A DNA stretch of 7,952 nt from Methanomassiliicoccaceae archaeon. GTDB taxonomy: Archaea > Thermoplasmatota > Thermoplasmata > Methanomassiliicoccales > Methanomethylophilaceae. The notes under the pieces are model-generated. The model was given only the letters and a program-made list of their open reading frames with translations. It ran no database searches and was not told the DNA's origin. Both the position numbers and the translations under genes were made by a program. The DNA lies in contig WRKC01000065.1 of the NCBI GenBank assembly GCA_009778275.1, forward strand, positions 1 through 7,952. The letters run 5' to 3'. This document shows, in pieces, positions 1 through 6,231 of the stretch (position 1 is the stretch's first letter; every line of letters begins with the position of its first letter).

Positions 1-249
1 AACCCGGTCGCATGGGGAATGATCTCCCTCTTCGCCGGCGTTGCGGCCGTGGCAATAGCACAAATCACGGAGTATTATCCTGCAGCGGTCATTTTGGGCG
101 GCGGAGGCATGTTGATCGGAGGATTCTCGATCAGTATATCAAGCCATTTTACCACGAAAGAAAAGTACCAATATATGTGGTTCGCAATAGCGGGCATAAT
201 GGCATCCGTCATAGGTTTCATGCTCGGGTTTATGAACTGGTTCGGATGA
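1..249 (+). CDS. Small multi-pass membrane protein, C-terminal part
   Basis: The reading frame is open from the first base and stops at TGA 247-249, giving 82 visible residues. Three hydrophobic stretches stand out, at about residues 5-21, 27-48 (with a Gly-rich GGGG turn near 33-36) and 59-80. A short polar loop, SHFTTKEKYQY, separates the second and third. This is the pattern of a small integral membrane protein with three or more helices. An in-frame ATG lies at 19, but it falls inside the first hydrophobic stretch, so the true start is probably upstream of the window. I recognise no family and assign no function. The next gene begins 9 bp after the stop, so the two are probably co-transcribed. 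Confidence 0.6.
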   Translation, partial: NPVAWGMISLFAGVAAVAIAQITEYYPAAVILGGGGMLIGGFSISISSHFTTKEKYQYMWFAIAGIMASVIGFMLGFMNWFG

Positions 250-258
250 AGTGTTCGG

Positions 259-789
259 ATGGCGGTATATCGAGGGAAATACGTACTTAGGGGACTGAAA
301 GAGATCTCCCCGGAGATGGAGAAGGACCTCGATTCGGCATTTGATATATGCATGAGCTACAAAGACAAGTTTCCCTGCGAAATGTGCGGCAGGTGTTGTC
401 ATCAGCCGAACATAGCGGTGCTTCCGGAGGAAGTGGACCGTATTTCAAGTGCTGCGGGGATACCGCTTCATGATTTCATCGCAGGGTATATCGCCAGAAC
501 CTCTGACGGAAGGCTGCTGTTAAGCAGAACGGATCCCTGTGCGTTTCTAAACGAAGACAACAGGTGCAGGATATGGAAGGACAGGCCCGAGGTGTGCAGG
601 GACTTTCCGTATGCGGTGTCGATGTTCATGAGCAGGGTCTACATCGCGTTAACAGACGATAAGGCCGACATATTGGAGCTCATAGTATACATGGACGATT
701 CCTGGCCGTGCACAAAAGTGATAAGATCCAGCATCTCCGAGAAAATAAAAGAAGCGAGGTCGGCGAAAGCGGCCGATCCTCAGACATAA
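259..789 (+). CDS. YkgJ-family CxxCxxCC metal-cluster protein
   Basis: This 176-residue protein belongs to the YkgJ-like family, thought to chelate zinc or an iron-sulfur cluster. Its biochemical role is mostly unknown. The hallmark C40-x2-C43-x2-C46-C47 is present. Further cysteines follow in the usual family order: C94 (PCAFL), C103 (CRIW) and C113 (RPEVCRDFP), plus C151 near the C-terminus. There is no signal peptide or membrane segment, so it should be cytoplasmic. The ATG at 259 has only a weak ribosome binding site and sits 9 bp after the preceding stop, which suggests translational coupling. A second in-frame ATG at 316 (Met20) is possible, but starting there would not lose the cysteine core. 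The gene ends at TAA 787-789 and converges on the hydrolase gene. Family assignment is firm; function is not. Confidence 0.88.
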   Translation: MAVYRGKYVLRGLKEISPEMEKDLDSAFDICMSYKDKFPCEMCGRCCHQPNIAVLPEEVDRISSAAGIPLHDFIAGYIARTSDGRLLLSRTDPCAFLNEDNRCRIWKDRPEVCRDFPYAVSMFMSRVYIALTDDKADILELIVYMDDSWPCTKVIRSSISEKIKEARSAKAADPQT

Positions 790-818
790 TGGCCGCACAC
801 ACCCAAGTTCCCCATCCC

Positions 819-826
819 TCTTTTTT
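819..826 (+). terminator. T-run terminator after the YkgJ gene
   Basis: A run of six T (821-826) after a C-rich stretch lies about 30 bp past the YkgJ stop, inside the 59-bp gap between convergent genes. Archaeal intrinsic termination mainly needs a T-rich non-template strand, so this is a reasonable end point. No strong hairpin is visible. Confidence 0.4.
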
Positions 827-848
827 GTCTGCGGGTCTCCTTTTACCA

Positions 849-1712
849 TCAGGGGGTTATCGGATATTTCCTGACATGTTCTAAAAAGGCCCCTACATAT
901 CTTTTCGAGGGCATCGTGTGCCCGCACCCTTCGATCAGCACTATGTCCGCCCCCTCGATCTTGGCCGCAAGTTCCTCGCCCATGCTCGCCGGCACCATGA
1001 TGTCAGCCATACCGTGTATGACCCTTGTAGGGACCCGTATATCCTTTGCTCTTTGACGGCTGTCAAACCCGTCCACAGCGGCCATTTGGGAAGCGAACTT
1101 CTCCAATGAGGAAGTGACCCTCCCGGGGGTATCAACGCCTTTCTCTTCTTTTATCTTGAATTCCTCTTCAGTCATACAGTACGACTGCATGATCTTGAAA
1201 AGGCACTCGATATCGCCTCCGGATCGGACGGATTCCAGCATAGCATTCATAGCGTAACTGGATCTGGAAGGCCGTCTCATGTATGTGGAAACTAGCGTCA
1301 GGGATGCGACCCGTTCGGGGTGTCTGAGAGCGACCTCCTGAGCAACGTTCCCGCCCATGGACCATCCCAAGACATGTGCTTTTGTTATTTCGAGCCGGTC
1401 CAACAGCGAAACGACGTCGTCTGCCAGTGTCCCCATGTCAAAAGGTTCGTCCGGACATTCCGTTAGTCCGGAGTTCCTGTTATCGAATGTTATCACTTTG
1501 AACCGATCGGAAAGGAGGGGGACCATCCCGTACCAGAAGGAGACATCCCCGGAGAGGCCCGTTATCAGTATCACGGGTTCCCCATTCCCGCTTATCTCGT
1601 AATTCATCTTGAGCTGTCCGATGGTCTCTTTGGGCATCTTTCCGATCTCCGGGTTTTTTGATACGGCCTTCCATTGAGCATCCTCTACTAATAAGTAATG
1701 CTGATCCGACAT
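849..1712 (-). CDS. Alpha/beta hydrolase (esterase/lipase-like)
   Basis: This is a single-domain alpha/beta hydrolase of 287 residues from the longest start. The nucleophile elbow is GWSMGG with Ser118, the acid is probably Asp237 in GMADIMVP, and the base is His265 in GCGHTMP, so the catalytic triad is complete. The oxyanion-hole region is around ITGLSGD (50-56), and DNRNSGLT (77-84) matches the strand-4 motif common in this fold. A lid region occupies roughly residues 145-215. The substrate cannot be told from sequence; carboxylesterase, haloperoxidase-like or C-C hydrolase activity are all possible. The start is uncertain. ATG 1712 has no Shine-Dalgarno nearby, whereas the in-frame ATG at 1637 (Met26, MPKETIG) is preceded by GGAGAT and gives a 262-residue protein of more usual length. 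It lies on the minus strand, downstream of the DUF4143 ATPase across a 139-bp gap, so it probably has its own promoter. Confidence 0.9.
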   Translation of the reverse strand: MSDQHYLLVEDAQWKAVSKNPEIGKMPKETIGQLKMNYEISGNGEPVILITGLSGDVSFWYGMVPLLSDRFKVITFDNRNSGLTECPDEPFDMGTLADDVVSLLDRLEITKAHVLGWSMGGNVAQEVALRHPERVASLTLVSTYMRRPSRSSYAMNAMLESVRSGGDIECLFKIMQSYCMTEEEFKIKEEKGVDTPGRVTSSLEKFASQMAAVDGFDSRQRAKDIRVPTRVIHGMADIMVPASMGEELAAKIEGADIVLIEGCGHTMPSKRYVGAFLEHVRKYPITP

Positions 1713-1790
1713 TGCAAAGTAAAGGAAGCTTGTGTCTGGTCCTCCGCGCAGACAATCACTTATGAGTTTGCTAATTCAAGCTGATTTTCC

Positions 1791-1806
1791 TTCTGTTTTT
1801 TCAGAA
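1791..1806. repeat. Short perfect inverted repeat TTCTG-T6-CAGAA
   Basis: Two 5-bp arms (1791-1795 and 1802-1806) flank six T. The site lies between the end of the ATPase gene and the start of the hydrolase gene. It could be a small operator for the hydrolase or a processing hairpin. In the minus-strand transcript the loop is A-rich, so it is unlikely to be a T-tract terminator for the ATPase. Short arms in AT-rich DNA can arise by chance. Confidence 0.25.
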
Positions 1807-1851
1807 CCTTTGGCTGTATCCGTCTGCTTTTTCTGTGGAAAGGGCCCACGT

Positions 1852-3066
1852 TCAGAGTTCTTCCCTTTTCAAAAAATCAGCAAGCCCGCAGGATATTATT
1901 CCGTCAACATTGCCGTGAAAAAGATCATCTTCCATCGTCACCACATATTTTGGATAGTTGTCTTTGATCCCTTTCAGGTTTTCGAACTCTCTTTTGATCA
2001 CTTCTTCTGATGAAAGACGGAATACTGACTGAACATACACCTTTTCGCCGTATCTTTCTCCGACAAGGTCTATTTCCTTCCCTTTATCGTCCCCAACATA
2101 TACGGTGTACCCTCTGCTCCGCAGATCGAGATACAGTATGTTCTCCATATGTCCGGAGATATCATCCGCTTTGTATCCAAGAGTAGCGTGCTTTATTCCA
2201 ATGTCAGTAAGAAAGTATTTGTATCTCGCAGAAAGAACTCTCTTCCCCCTAATATCGTATGCATGGGCTTTTTGCACAAGATACGCTGATTCAAGGTATC
2301 CCGCATATGCATAAACTGAATCCTGAGACACGTTCCGACCTTCAGATCGCAGGACATTGTATATGTTGTTAAGGGATGTGTACTTTCCCAGATTGCCGCA
2401 GATAAATCTGAATATGCGATCTAGGAGGTCCGGGTTCCTGATATTGTATTTTTCGATGACATCTTTCGCTCTGATCGTCGACAGTATGTCGCGAACTGTA
2501 GAATAGGACGAGCTTTCGTTGTAGTGCCCCCTCCATACCACCGGGAATCCGCCGACTTTGATGAACCTCTGCAACAGTTCTTCATCAGTGGCCAGGTCAC
2601 CATATGCATCGTTAAATTCTCTGCATTCTCTGAATGTCAGAGGGAACATATCCAATATGTTGAGCCGCCCGCAAAGATACGTCGTGTATTCCGACGATAA
2701 CAGCTTCGAGTTGGAACCGGTGATGTATATTTCGCATAATTTCTCATTTATCAGCGATCTCACGACAGACTCCCATTCAGTTACGTCCTGTATCTCATCC
2801 AAGAACAGAACGTTTTTCTTATCCTTTGAGAGGCTGGCTTTGATTCTTCTGTAAAGTTTTTCAGGATCCTTCAGCTCTCGATTGTCCCAAAGTTCCATAT
2901 CTATGAATATCTCGTTGATGTCTTCCTTTTTACACATTGTTTCGGAGATGCAACGCATAAGCGTGGACTTGCCGCATCTTCTGATTCCCGTGATCACTTT
3001 GGCGTTTCCGTTGCCAATGAAATCGGATATCTTTTCGAGATACATCGTCCGATCGATATTGTCCAT
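1852..3066 (-). CDS. AAA+ ATPase with C-terminal DUF4143 domain
   Basis: This 404-residue protein has the layout of the AAA_14/DUF4143 family, which is abundant and often multi-copy in archaea and anaerobic bacteria and has no settled function. The N-terminal domain carries Walker A GIRRCGKST (27-35), Walker B VLFLDE (86-91) and a sensor-like TGSN (116-119), followed by the family-typical GR...LDMFPLTFREC stretch (133-148). A helical, winged-helix-like region spans about 185-270. The C-terminal part has E308, EID (331-333) and VYVQS (343-347), resembling a nuclease-like PD-(D/E)xK fold with Gln where Lys would be expected, so nuclease activity is doubtful. I place the start at ATG 3066 because a TATA-like box centred near 3093 is spaced for leaderless transcription. 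A GTG at 3087 would add seven residues; neither start has a Shine-Dalgarno. The gene stops with TGA at 1852-1854. It looks more AT-rich than vor and is probably accessory. Confidence 0.88.
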   Translation of the reverse strand: MDNIDRTMYLEKISDFIGNGNAKVITGIRRCGKSTLMRCISETMCKKEDINEIFIDMELWDNRELKDPEKLYRRIKASLSKDKKNVLFLDEIQDVTEWESVVRSLINEKLCEIYITGSNSKLLSSEYTTYLCGRLNILDMFPLTFRECREFNDAYGDLATDEELLQRFIKVGGFPVVWRGHYNESSSYSTVRDILSTIRAKDVIEKYNIRNPDLLDRIFRFICGNLGKYTSLNNIYNVLRSEGRNVSQDSVYAYAGYLESAYLVQKAHAYDIRGKRVLSARYKYFLTDIGIKHATLGYKADDISGHMENILYLDLRSRGYTVYVGDDKGKEIDLVGERYGEKVYVQSVFRLSSEEVIKREFENLKGIKDNYPKYVVTMEDDLFHGNVDGIISCGLADFLKREEL

Positions 3067-3089
3067 GTCATTGCAAAGGTTGAACACAG

Positions 3090-3097
3090 ATAAAATA
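3090..3097 (-). promoter_or_regulatory. TATA-like box for the DUF4143 ATPase
   Basis: Read on the minus strand this is TATTTTAT, centred about 27 bp upstream of ATG 3066. That is the usual archaeal TATA-to-start distance, so the mRNA would begin at or next to the ATG and be leaderless, which fits the missing ribosome binding site. A second AT-rich candidate (AATAAAATATG on the minus strand, 3134-3144) lies between the two dyad elements and would give a leader of about 45 nt. Confidence 0.45.
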
Positions 3098-3107
3098 GTG
3101 TCGATTG

Positions 3108-3129
3108 TTTCCTTTCATAGAAGGGAACT
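3108..3129. repeat. Operator-like dyad element, copy A
   Basis: This 22-bp element has arms TTTCCTT and AAGGGAA around a 6-bp spacer (TCATAG), with 6 of 7 arm positions complementary. It matches copy B (3150-3171) at 20 of 22 positions in the same orientation. It begins about 10 bp upstream of the proximal TATA-like box of the ATPase gene. The two copies start 42 bp apart, close to four helical turns, so two bound dimers would sit on the same face of the DNA. It is probably a transcription factor site, possibly autoregulatory. Confidence 0.55.
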
Positions 3130-3149
3130 TACACATATTTTATTGAAAA

Positions 3150-3171
3150 TTTCCTTCCATATAAGGGAACT
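3150..3171. repeat. Operator-like dyad element, copy B
   Basis: This is the second copy of the 22-bp element, with arms TTTCCTT and AAGGGAA around the spacer CCATAT. It differs from copy A only at positions 8 and 13. It is the distal copy relative to the ATPase gene and lies upstream of the alternative TATA-like stretch at 3134-3144, so the two copies flank that stretch. It is about 200 bp from vorC, so control of the ATPase gene is more likely than control of vor. Confidence 0.55.
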
Positions 3172-3367
3172 ATTATATTCTTTATCGATACTGATTACAA
3201 AGAGGTTCTTCAAAACGCAAGATGCACTTTGCAGGTGGCTGCTTTACAAGCACTCGTATAACATTCACTAATCGCATCCGCATCAGAGCTCAATGAAGCA
3301 TGAAGCGTAATATTATAATCTTTAAGTATCACCGCTCCATTTCCGAAGTATCAGGGCGTGACGGCAA
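3172..3367. other. Spacer between divergent ATPase and vor genes
   Basis: This 196-bp stretch separates the ATPase control region from vorC. I see no convincing ORF or tRNA in it. It contains a tandem 7-bp duplication, ATGAAGC twice (3293-3306), just upstream of the vor TATA-like region, and a small dyad TGCA-CTT-TGCA (3223-3233). Either could be a regulator site for vor, but both are short. Confidence 0.4.
3311..3328 (+). promoter_or_regulatory. Probable TATA region of the vor operon
   Basis: Two overlapping candidates are present: TATTATAAT (3311-3319) and TTTAAGTA (3321-3328), the latter closer to the archaeal box A consensus. They predict a transcription start near 3338-3350 and a leader of roughly 18-30 nt before the vorC GTG. 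This is the only AT-rich promoter-like stretch directly upstream of the operon. Confidence 0.45.
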
Positions 3368-3598
3368 GTGGAAGACAAACCATATCCAATTATCAGTGAG
3401 GACGAATGCAAGGGATGCGGCAGATGCATAGCCGCATGCCCGAAGAAAGTTCTGAGGTCCTCCGGAAGTGTGAACAACAGAGGGTATATTTACGCCAAAT
3501 ATTCCGGAGAAGGTTGCACCGGCTGTTTCATTTGTTACTACAACTGCCCCGAGCCTTACGCCGTCGAAGTGTACCGCCCGGATTCGGAGGCGGATTAA
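3368..3598 (+). CDS. vorC: Ketoisovalerate oxidoreductase subunit VorC (2[4Fe-4S] ferredoxin)
   Basis: This 76-residue protein is the ferredoxin-like subunit of the 2-oxoacid:ferredoxin oxidoreductase, passing electrons from the TPP subunit to external ferredoxin. It binds two [4Fe-4S] clusters through C14-x2-C17-x2-C20-x3-C24 and C50-x2-C53-x2-C56-x3-C60. The second set is followed by P61 and the first by P25, as in bacterial-type ferredoxins. The start is GTG at 3368, preceded by a partial Shine-Dalgarno (GGGCGTGA) about 7 bp away; no better in-frame start exists. The stop TAA abuts the vorB ATG directly. Its size matches the roughly 80-residue VorC of methanogens. Similar small subunits occur in KOR and POR, so the Vor identity rests on the neighbouring vorB. 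Confidence 0.9.
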   Translation: MEDKPYPIISEDECKGCGRCIAACPKKVLRSSGSVNNRGYIYAKYSGEGCTGCFICYYNCPEPYAVEVYRPDSEAD

Positions 3599-4648
3599 AT
3601 GCGCAAATTCGTAAGAGGCAACGAGGCGGTCATGATAGGGGCCGTTTACGCCGGAGTGGACGCATATTTCGGATACCCCATCACCCCGGCGAGCGAGATA
3701 GCCCACACGGCATCGGAATACCTTCCATGTTTGGGAAAGGAATTCCTTCAGGCGGAATGCGAGACCGGATCGGCGAACATGATGTTCGGCGCGGCGAGCG
3801 CCGGGAAGAAGGTGATGTCCGCCTCGTCCGGCCCTGGCATGAGTTTGATGCAGGAGGGGCTGTCGTACCTGGCCGGGGCTCAGTTGCCGGCGGTCGTAGT
3901 GGACATCATGCGTGCGGGCCCCGGTCTTGGTAATATCTGGCCGGAGCAGGGGGACTACAACCAGGCTGTCAAAGGCGGAGGGCACGGCAATTATAAGAAC
4001 ATCGTATTGGCGCCCGCCTCCGTCCAGGAGATGTGCGACCTCACCATCCTGGCATTTGAGCTTTCTTTCAAATACAGAAACCCCGCCATAATATTGGCAG
4101 ACGGGGTCCTCGGCCAAATGATGGAATCCATCGTCATACCTGAGAAGGTCTCTGATCTGCCCGAAACGGACGATTGGTCGGTGAAAGGCAACCTCAATAC
4201 GAAAAACAATCTCATCTGCTCGATATATATGGATGTGGAGGGGCAGGAGAGACACAACATCCTTTTGAACAAAAAATATGAAGAGATGGAAAGAGAAGCG
4301 AAGTCTGAGTCATACCTCACCGACGATGCCGACATTATCCTAACAGGATACGGCACAAGTGCCAGGATAGCAAGGTCAGCGGTAGATATCCTCAGGGAGA
4401 AGGGTATAAAGGCAGGTCTTTTCCGCCCAATCACGCTGTCCCCATTCCCAACGGAAAAGTTGAACGCCTGCTCTTCCGGAAAAAAGATAATCGTCACGGA
4501 AATGAGCAACGGGCAGTACAGGGACGATGTGATACTGCATCTTGAAAATAAGGAGTCGGTAACGCTGGTCAACAGAATGGGCGGAAACCTTCCGAAGGTC
4601 TCGGCCTTAGTGGAAGCCGCCGAAAAAGCAACGGAGGGGAAGGCATGA
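3599..4648 (+). CDS. vorB: Ketoisovalerate oxidoreductase subunit VorB
   Basis: This 349-residue subunit contains the pyrimidine-binding (PFOR N-terminal) domain, about residues 1-185, and the transketolase C-terminal-like domain II, about 243-335. Key features are GYPITPASEI (25-34) with the conserved Thr29, the ETGSAN segment with Glu55 expected to contact thiamine pyrophosphate, SSGPGMSLMQEG (76-87), and DIMRAGPGLGNIWPEQGDYNQ (102-122). These segments closely resemble, from memory, VorB of Methanothermobacter rather than KorA, which argues for branched-chain 2-oxoacid substrates. With VorA and VorC it converts 2-oxoisovalerate and related acids plus CoA to acyl-CoA, CO2 and reduced ferredoxin in the cytoplasm. 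A GGAGG at 3586-3590 serves the ATG, which directly follows the vorC stop. The stop overlaps the vorA start (ATGA). Substrate range remains inferred. Confidence 0.92.
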   Translation: MRKFVRGNEAVMIGAVYAGVDAYFGYPITPASEIAHTASEYLPCLGKEFLQAECETGSANMMFGAASAGKKVMSASSGPGMSLMQEGLSYLAGAQLPAVVVDIMRAGPGLGNIWPEQGDYNQAVKGGGHGNYKNIVLAPASVQEMCDLTILAFELSFKYRNPAIILADGVLGQMMESIVIPEKVSDLPETDDWSVKGNLNTKNNLICSIYMDVEGQERHNILLNKKYEEMEREAKSESYLTDDADIILTGYGTSARIARSAVDILREKGIKAGLFRPITLSPFPTEKLNACSSGKKIIVTEMSNGQYRDDVILHLENKESVTLVNRMGGNLPKVSALVEAAEKATEGKA

Positions 4649-6057
4649 TAAAAAGATCCACAGGCCTTTATGAGAATTTCACCCGCAAAGAAGGGACGGC
4701 CACCAGGGCGACGCATTACTGTGCGGGCTGCGGCCACGGAATAATAACGAAGCTCATCGGAGAGGCAATGGCCGAACTGGATATGCAAAACGATTCGGTC
4801 TTCGTGGGACCGGTCGGATGCGCCACATTCTGCTATTATTATTTTGATTGCGGCCATATTTCCGCCCCTCACGGAAGGGCATCCGCAGTGGCGACAGGCA
4901 TCTCAAGGGTCTTGCCAGACAAGCCAATCATAGCTTACCAAGGGGACGGGGATCTGGGGGCGATCGGTTTCAACAACGCCTTCCAGGCGGCGAACAGAGG
5001 GGACAATTTTGCTTTGTTCTTTGTGAACAATGCTCTCTATGCCATGACCGGGGGGCAGATGGCCCCCACTACGCTTCCCGGGCAGAGAACGACAACGACG
5101 CCGTTCGGGAGGGACATAGTGAAGACAGGCTACCCGCTGAAGGTATGCGAGGTCTTCGAAACGCTCGAGGCGCCCGTTTTCATAGAAAGAGTATCGGTCG
5201 CCGACACAAAGAGGATAATGCAGGCGAAAAAAGCGATCAAGAAGGCGCTTAAGATTCAAAAGGAAAAGAAAGGTTTCGCCTTTGTGGAGATCCTCTCGCC
5301 CTGTCCTAACAACATGAGGGACGATCCTGTCAAAGCGGCGGAAGCGTTCACGGAGATAATGGAAAAAACGTATCCTTTGGGCAACTTCAGGGACCGTTCC
5401 GAGAAGCCGGCACCGACGCCGGAGTCGGTCCCCAGAAGAACAGAGAGGGAACTTACCGGCGGCGGCAGGGAAGGGATCACAACAAAGAACGACCCCTCAT
5501 TCAGGGAGAGGAAATTCAAGTTCTCCGGCTTCGGGGGACAAGGCATACTGAGCTTGGGTCTGGTGGTCGCCGAAGCGGCCGTCTCGGAAGGAAGATACGT
5601 ATCATGGATGCCCAGCTACGGCCCCGAGCAAAGAGGGGGTTCCGCCTCCTGTTCCGTTATTGTGGGGGGCAAAGAGATAGGGTCGCCGACCATAGACGAC
5701 CCGGACGTTCTGGTCGCAATGAACCAGCCTTCGCTGGAAAGGTTCGCCTCCTCTGTAAAGGAGGGTGGAGTGATATTATTCGAATCATCGATAAGATCCG
5801 ACATAGGATTCCCCGCAGGTGTCAAAGCAATACCTTTCCCCGCCTCTTCGATAGCGAATGAGAACGGTGTTCCAAAAGCGGGGAACACAGCGTTCCTGGG
5901 CGCAATGGCCGGAATGGGTCTCCTGCCGTTCAAAGAAAAAGATATTACGGACGCGCTTGCGGAAAGCCTTTCAGCCAGACCGCAGCTTATAGAACCTAAT
6001 ATGAAGGTCTTCGAAGCCGCAAAGAAATGGGTGTCGGACAAAGAGCACTCTATATGA
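4645..6057 (+). CDS. vorA: Ketoisovalerate oxidoreductase subunit VorA (fused TPP and gamma domains)
   Basis: This 470-residue protein joins two subunits that are separate in many related enzymes. Residues 1-245 form the TPP-diphosphate-binding domain, with C26AGCGH, then GDGDLGAIG (100-108) and the NN pair at 128-129 that together bind Mg-TPP, followed by ALYAMTGGQMAPTT. A charged, Pro/Gly-rich linker spans about 246-290. Residues 291-468 form the gamma (catalytic, PFOR gamma-like) domain, starting with FSGFGGQGI (293-301) and containing SYGPEQRGG (324-332) and the DDPDVLVAMNQPS segment (351-363). The fusion and the length match methanogen VorA. The start overlaps the vorB stop and has GGAGGGG at 4633-4639, so translation is coupled. 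The gene ends at TGA 6055-6057. An AT-rich spacer follows, so the operon likely ends here. Confidence 0.92.
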   Translation: MIKRSTGLYENFTRKEGTATRATHYCAGCGHGIITKLIGEAMAELDMQNDSVFVGPVGCATFCYYYFDCGHISAPHGRASAVATGISRVLPDKPIIAYQGDGDLGAIGFNNAFQAANRGDNFALFFVNNALYAMTGGQMAPTTLPGQRTTTTPFGRDIVKTGYPLKVCEVFETLEAPVFIERVSVADTKRIMQAKKAIKKALKIQKEKKGFAFVEILSPCPNNMRDDPVKAAEAFTEIMEKTYPLGNFRDRSEKPAPTPESVPRRTERELTGGGREGITTKNDPSFRERKFKFSGFGGQGILSLGLVVAEAAVSEGRYVSWMPSYGPEQRGGSASCSVIVGGKEIGSPTIDDPDVLVAMNQPSLERFASSVKEGGVILFESSIRSDIGFPAGVKAIPFPASSIANENGVPKAGNTAFLGAMAGMGLLPFKEKDITDALAESLSARPQLIEPNMKVFEAAKKWVSDKEHSI

Positions 6058-6113
6058 AATTATTGTGGTGCAAACTATTTTCCTATTCTAATAATAGCAG
6101 ATAATATTCACGA

Positions 6114-6119
6114 TTTTTT
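6114..6119 (+). terminator. Possible T-tract terminator of the vor operon
   Basis: Six consecutive T lie 57 bp past the vorA stop, within the left arm of the inverted repeat. A weaker T-rich patch, TATTTTCCTATT, sits earlier at about 6076-6087. Either may end vor transcription in archaeal fashion. Confidence 0.3.
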
Positions 6120-6183
6120 CGAGAATAAAGTTAATATGTCACTTCTGTATATCCATATTGTTGTAGTAATACTCATACAATTT

Positions 6184-6192
6184 CGAAATAAT
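6184..6192 (+). promoter_or_regulatory. Possible BRE/TATA element of the ATPase-RloB operon
   Basis: The right arm of the inverted repeat includes CGAAATAAT, which resembles a purine-rich BRE next to a degenerate TATA box. It predicts a start near 6212-6215 and a leader of about 20 nt carrying the AGGTGA ribosome binding site at 6223-6228. If this is correct, anything binding the repeat arms would compete with TBP/TFB. Confidence 0.35.
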
Positions 6193-6231
6193 CGTGAACA
6201 GATAAAAAACATTTCATAAAGTAGGTGAACC

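Larger units (their letters stand above)
6107..6198. repeat. 16-bp inverted repeat with a 60-bp loop before the defence-like operon
   Basis: The arms are TTCACGATTTTTTCGA (6107-6122) and TCGAAATAATCGTGAA (6183-6198), complementary at 15 of 16 positions with one T-T mismatch (6116/6189). A G-T pair and an A-T pair (6123/6182 and 6124/6181) extend the stem to 18 positions. The loop is AT-rich and contains a weak internal dyad, AATATG (6133-6138) and CATATT (6154-6159). The structure fills most of the gap between vorA and the downstream ATPase gene. It could be a protein-binding site with paired outward-facing half-sites, a structured leader or small RNA, or a remnant of insertion. The sequence does not decide between these. 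Confidence 0.6.

Noticed and set aside
2882..3271. A 129-codon plus-strand frame over the ATPase start and control region
   Set aside because: Most of it is antisense to the ATPase Walker A region and the dyad elements. It has no ribosome binding site and no recognisable motif.
3329..4255. A 308-codon open frame on the minus strand
   Set aside because: It lies antisense to vorC and vorB, which have clear catalytic motifs and tight gene junctions. Its translation is low-complexity and Arg/His-rich with no recognisable domain.
3991..4872. A 293-codon open frame on the minus strand
   Set aside because: It is antisense to the vorB/vorA junction, shows no domain and is explained by codon bias of the real genes.
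3368..6057. 2-oxoglutarate oxidoreductase (korDAB) as the identity of the operon
   Set aside because: The vorB segments around GYPITPASEI and AGPGLGNIWPEQGDYNQ and the fused VorA fit methanogen VOR better than KOR, which usually has separate beta and gamma subunits. A phylogeny would settle it.
6107..6198. Terminal inverted repeats of an insertion sequence
   Set aside because: Only 60 bp lie between the arms, there is no transposase in the window, and no flanking target duplication was found.
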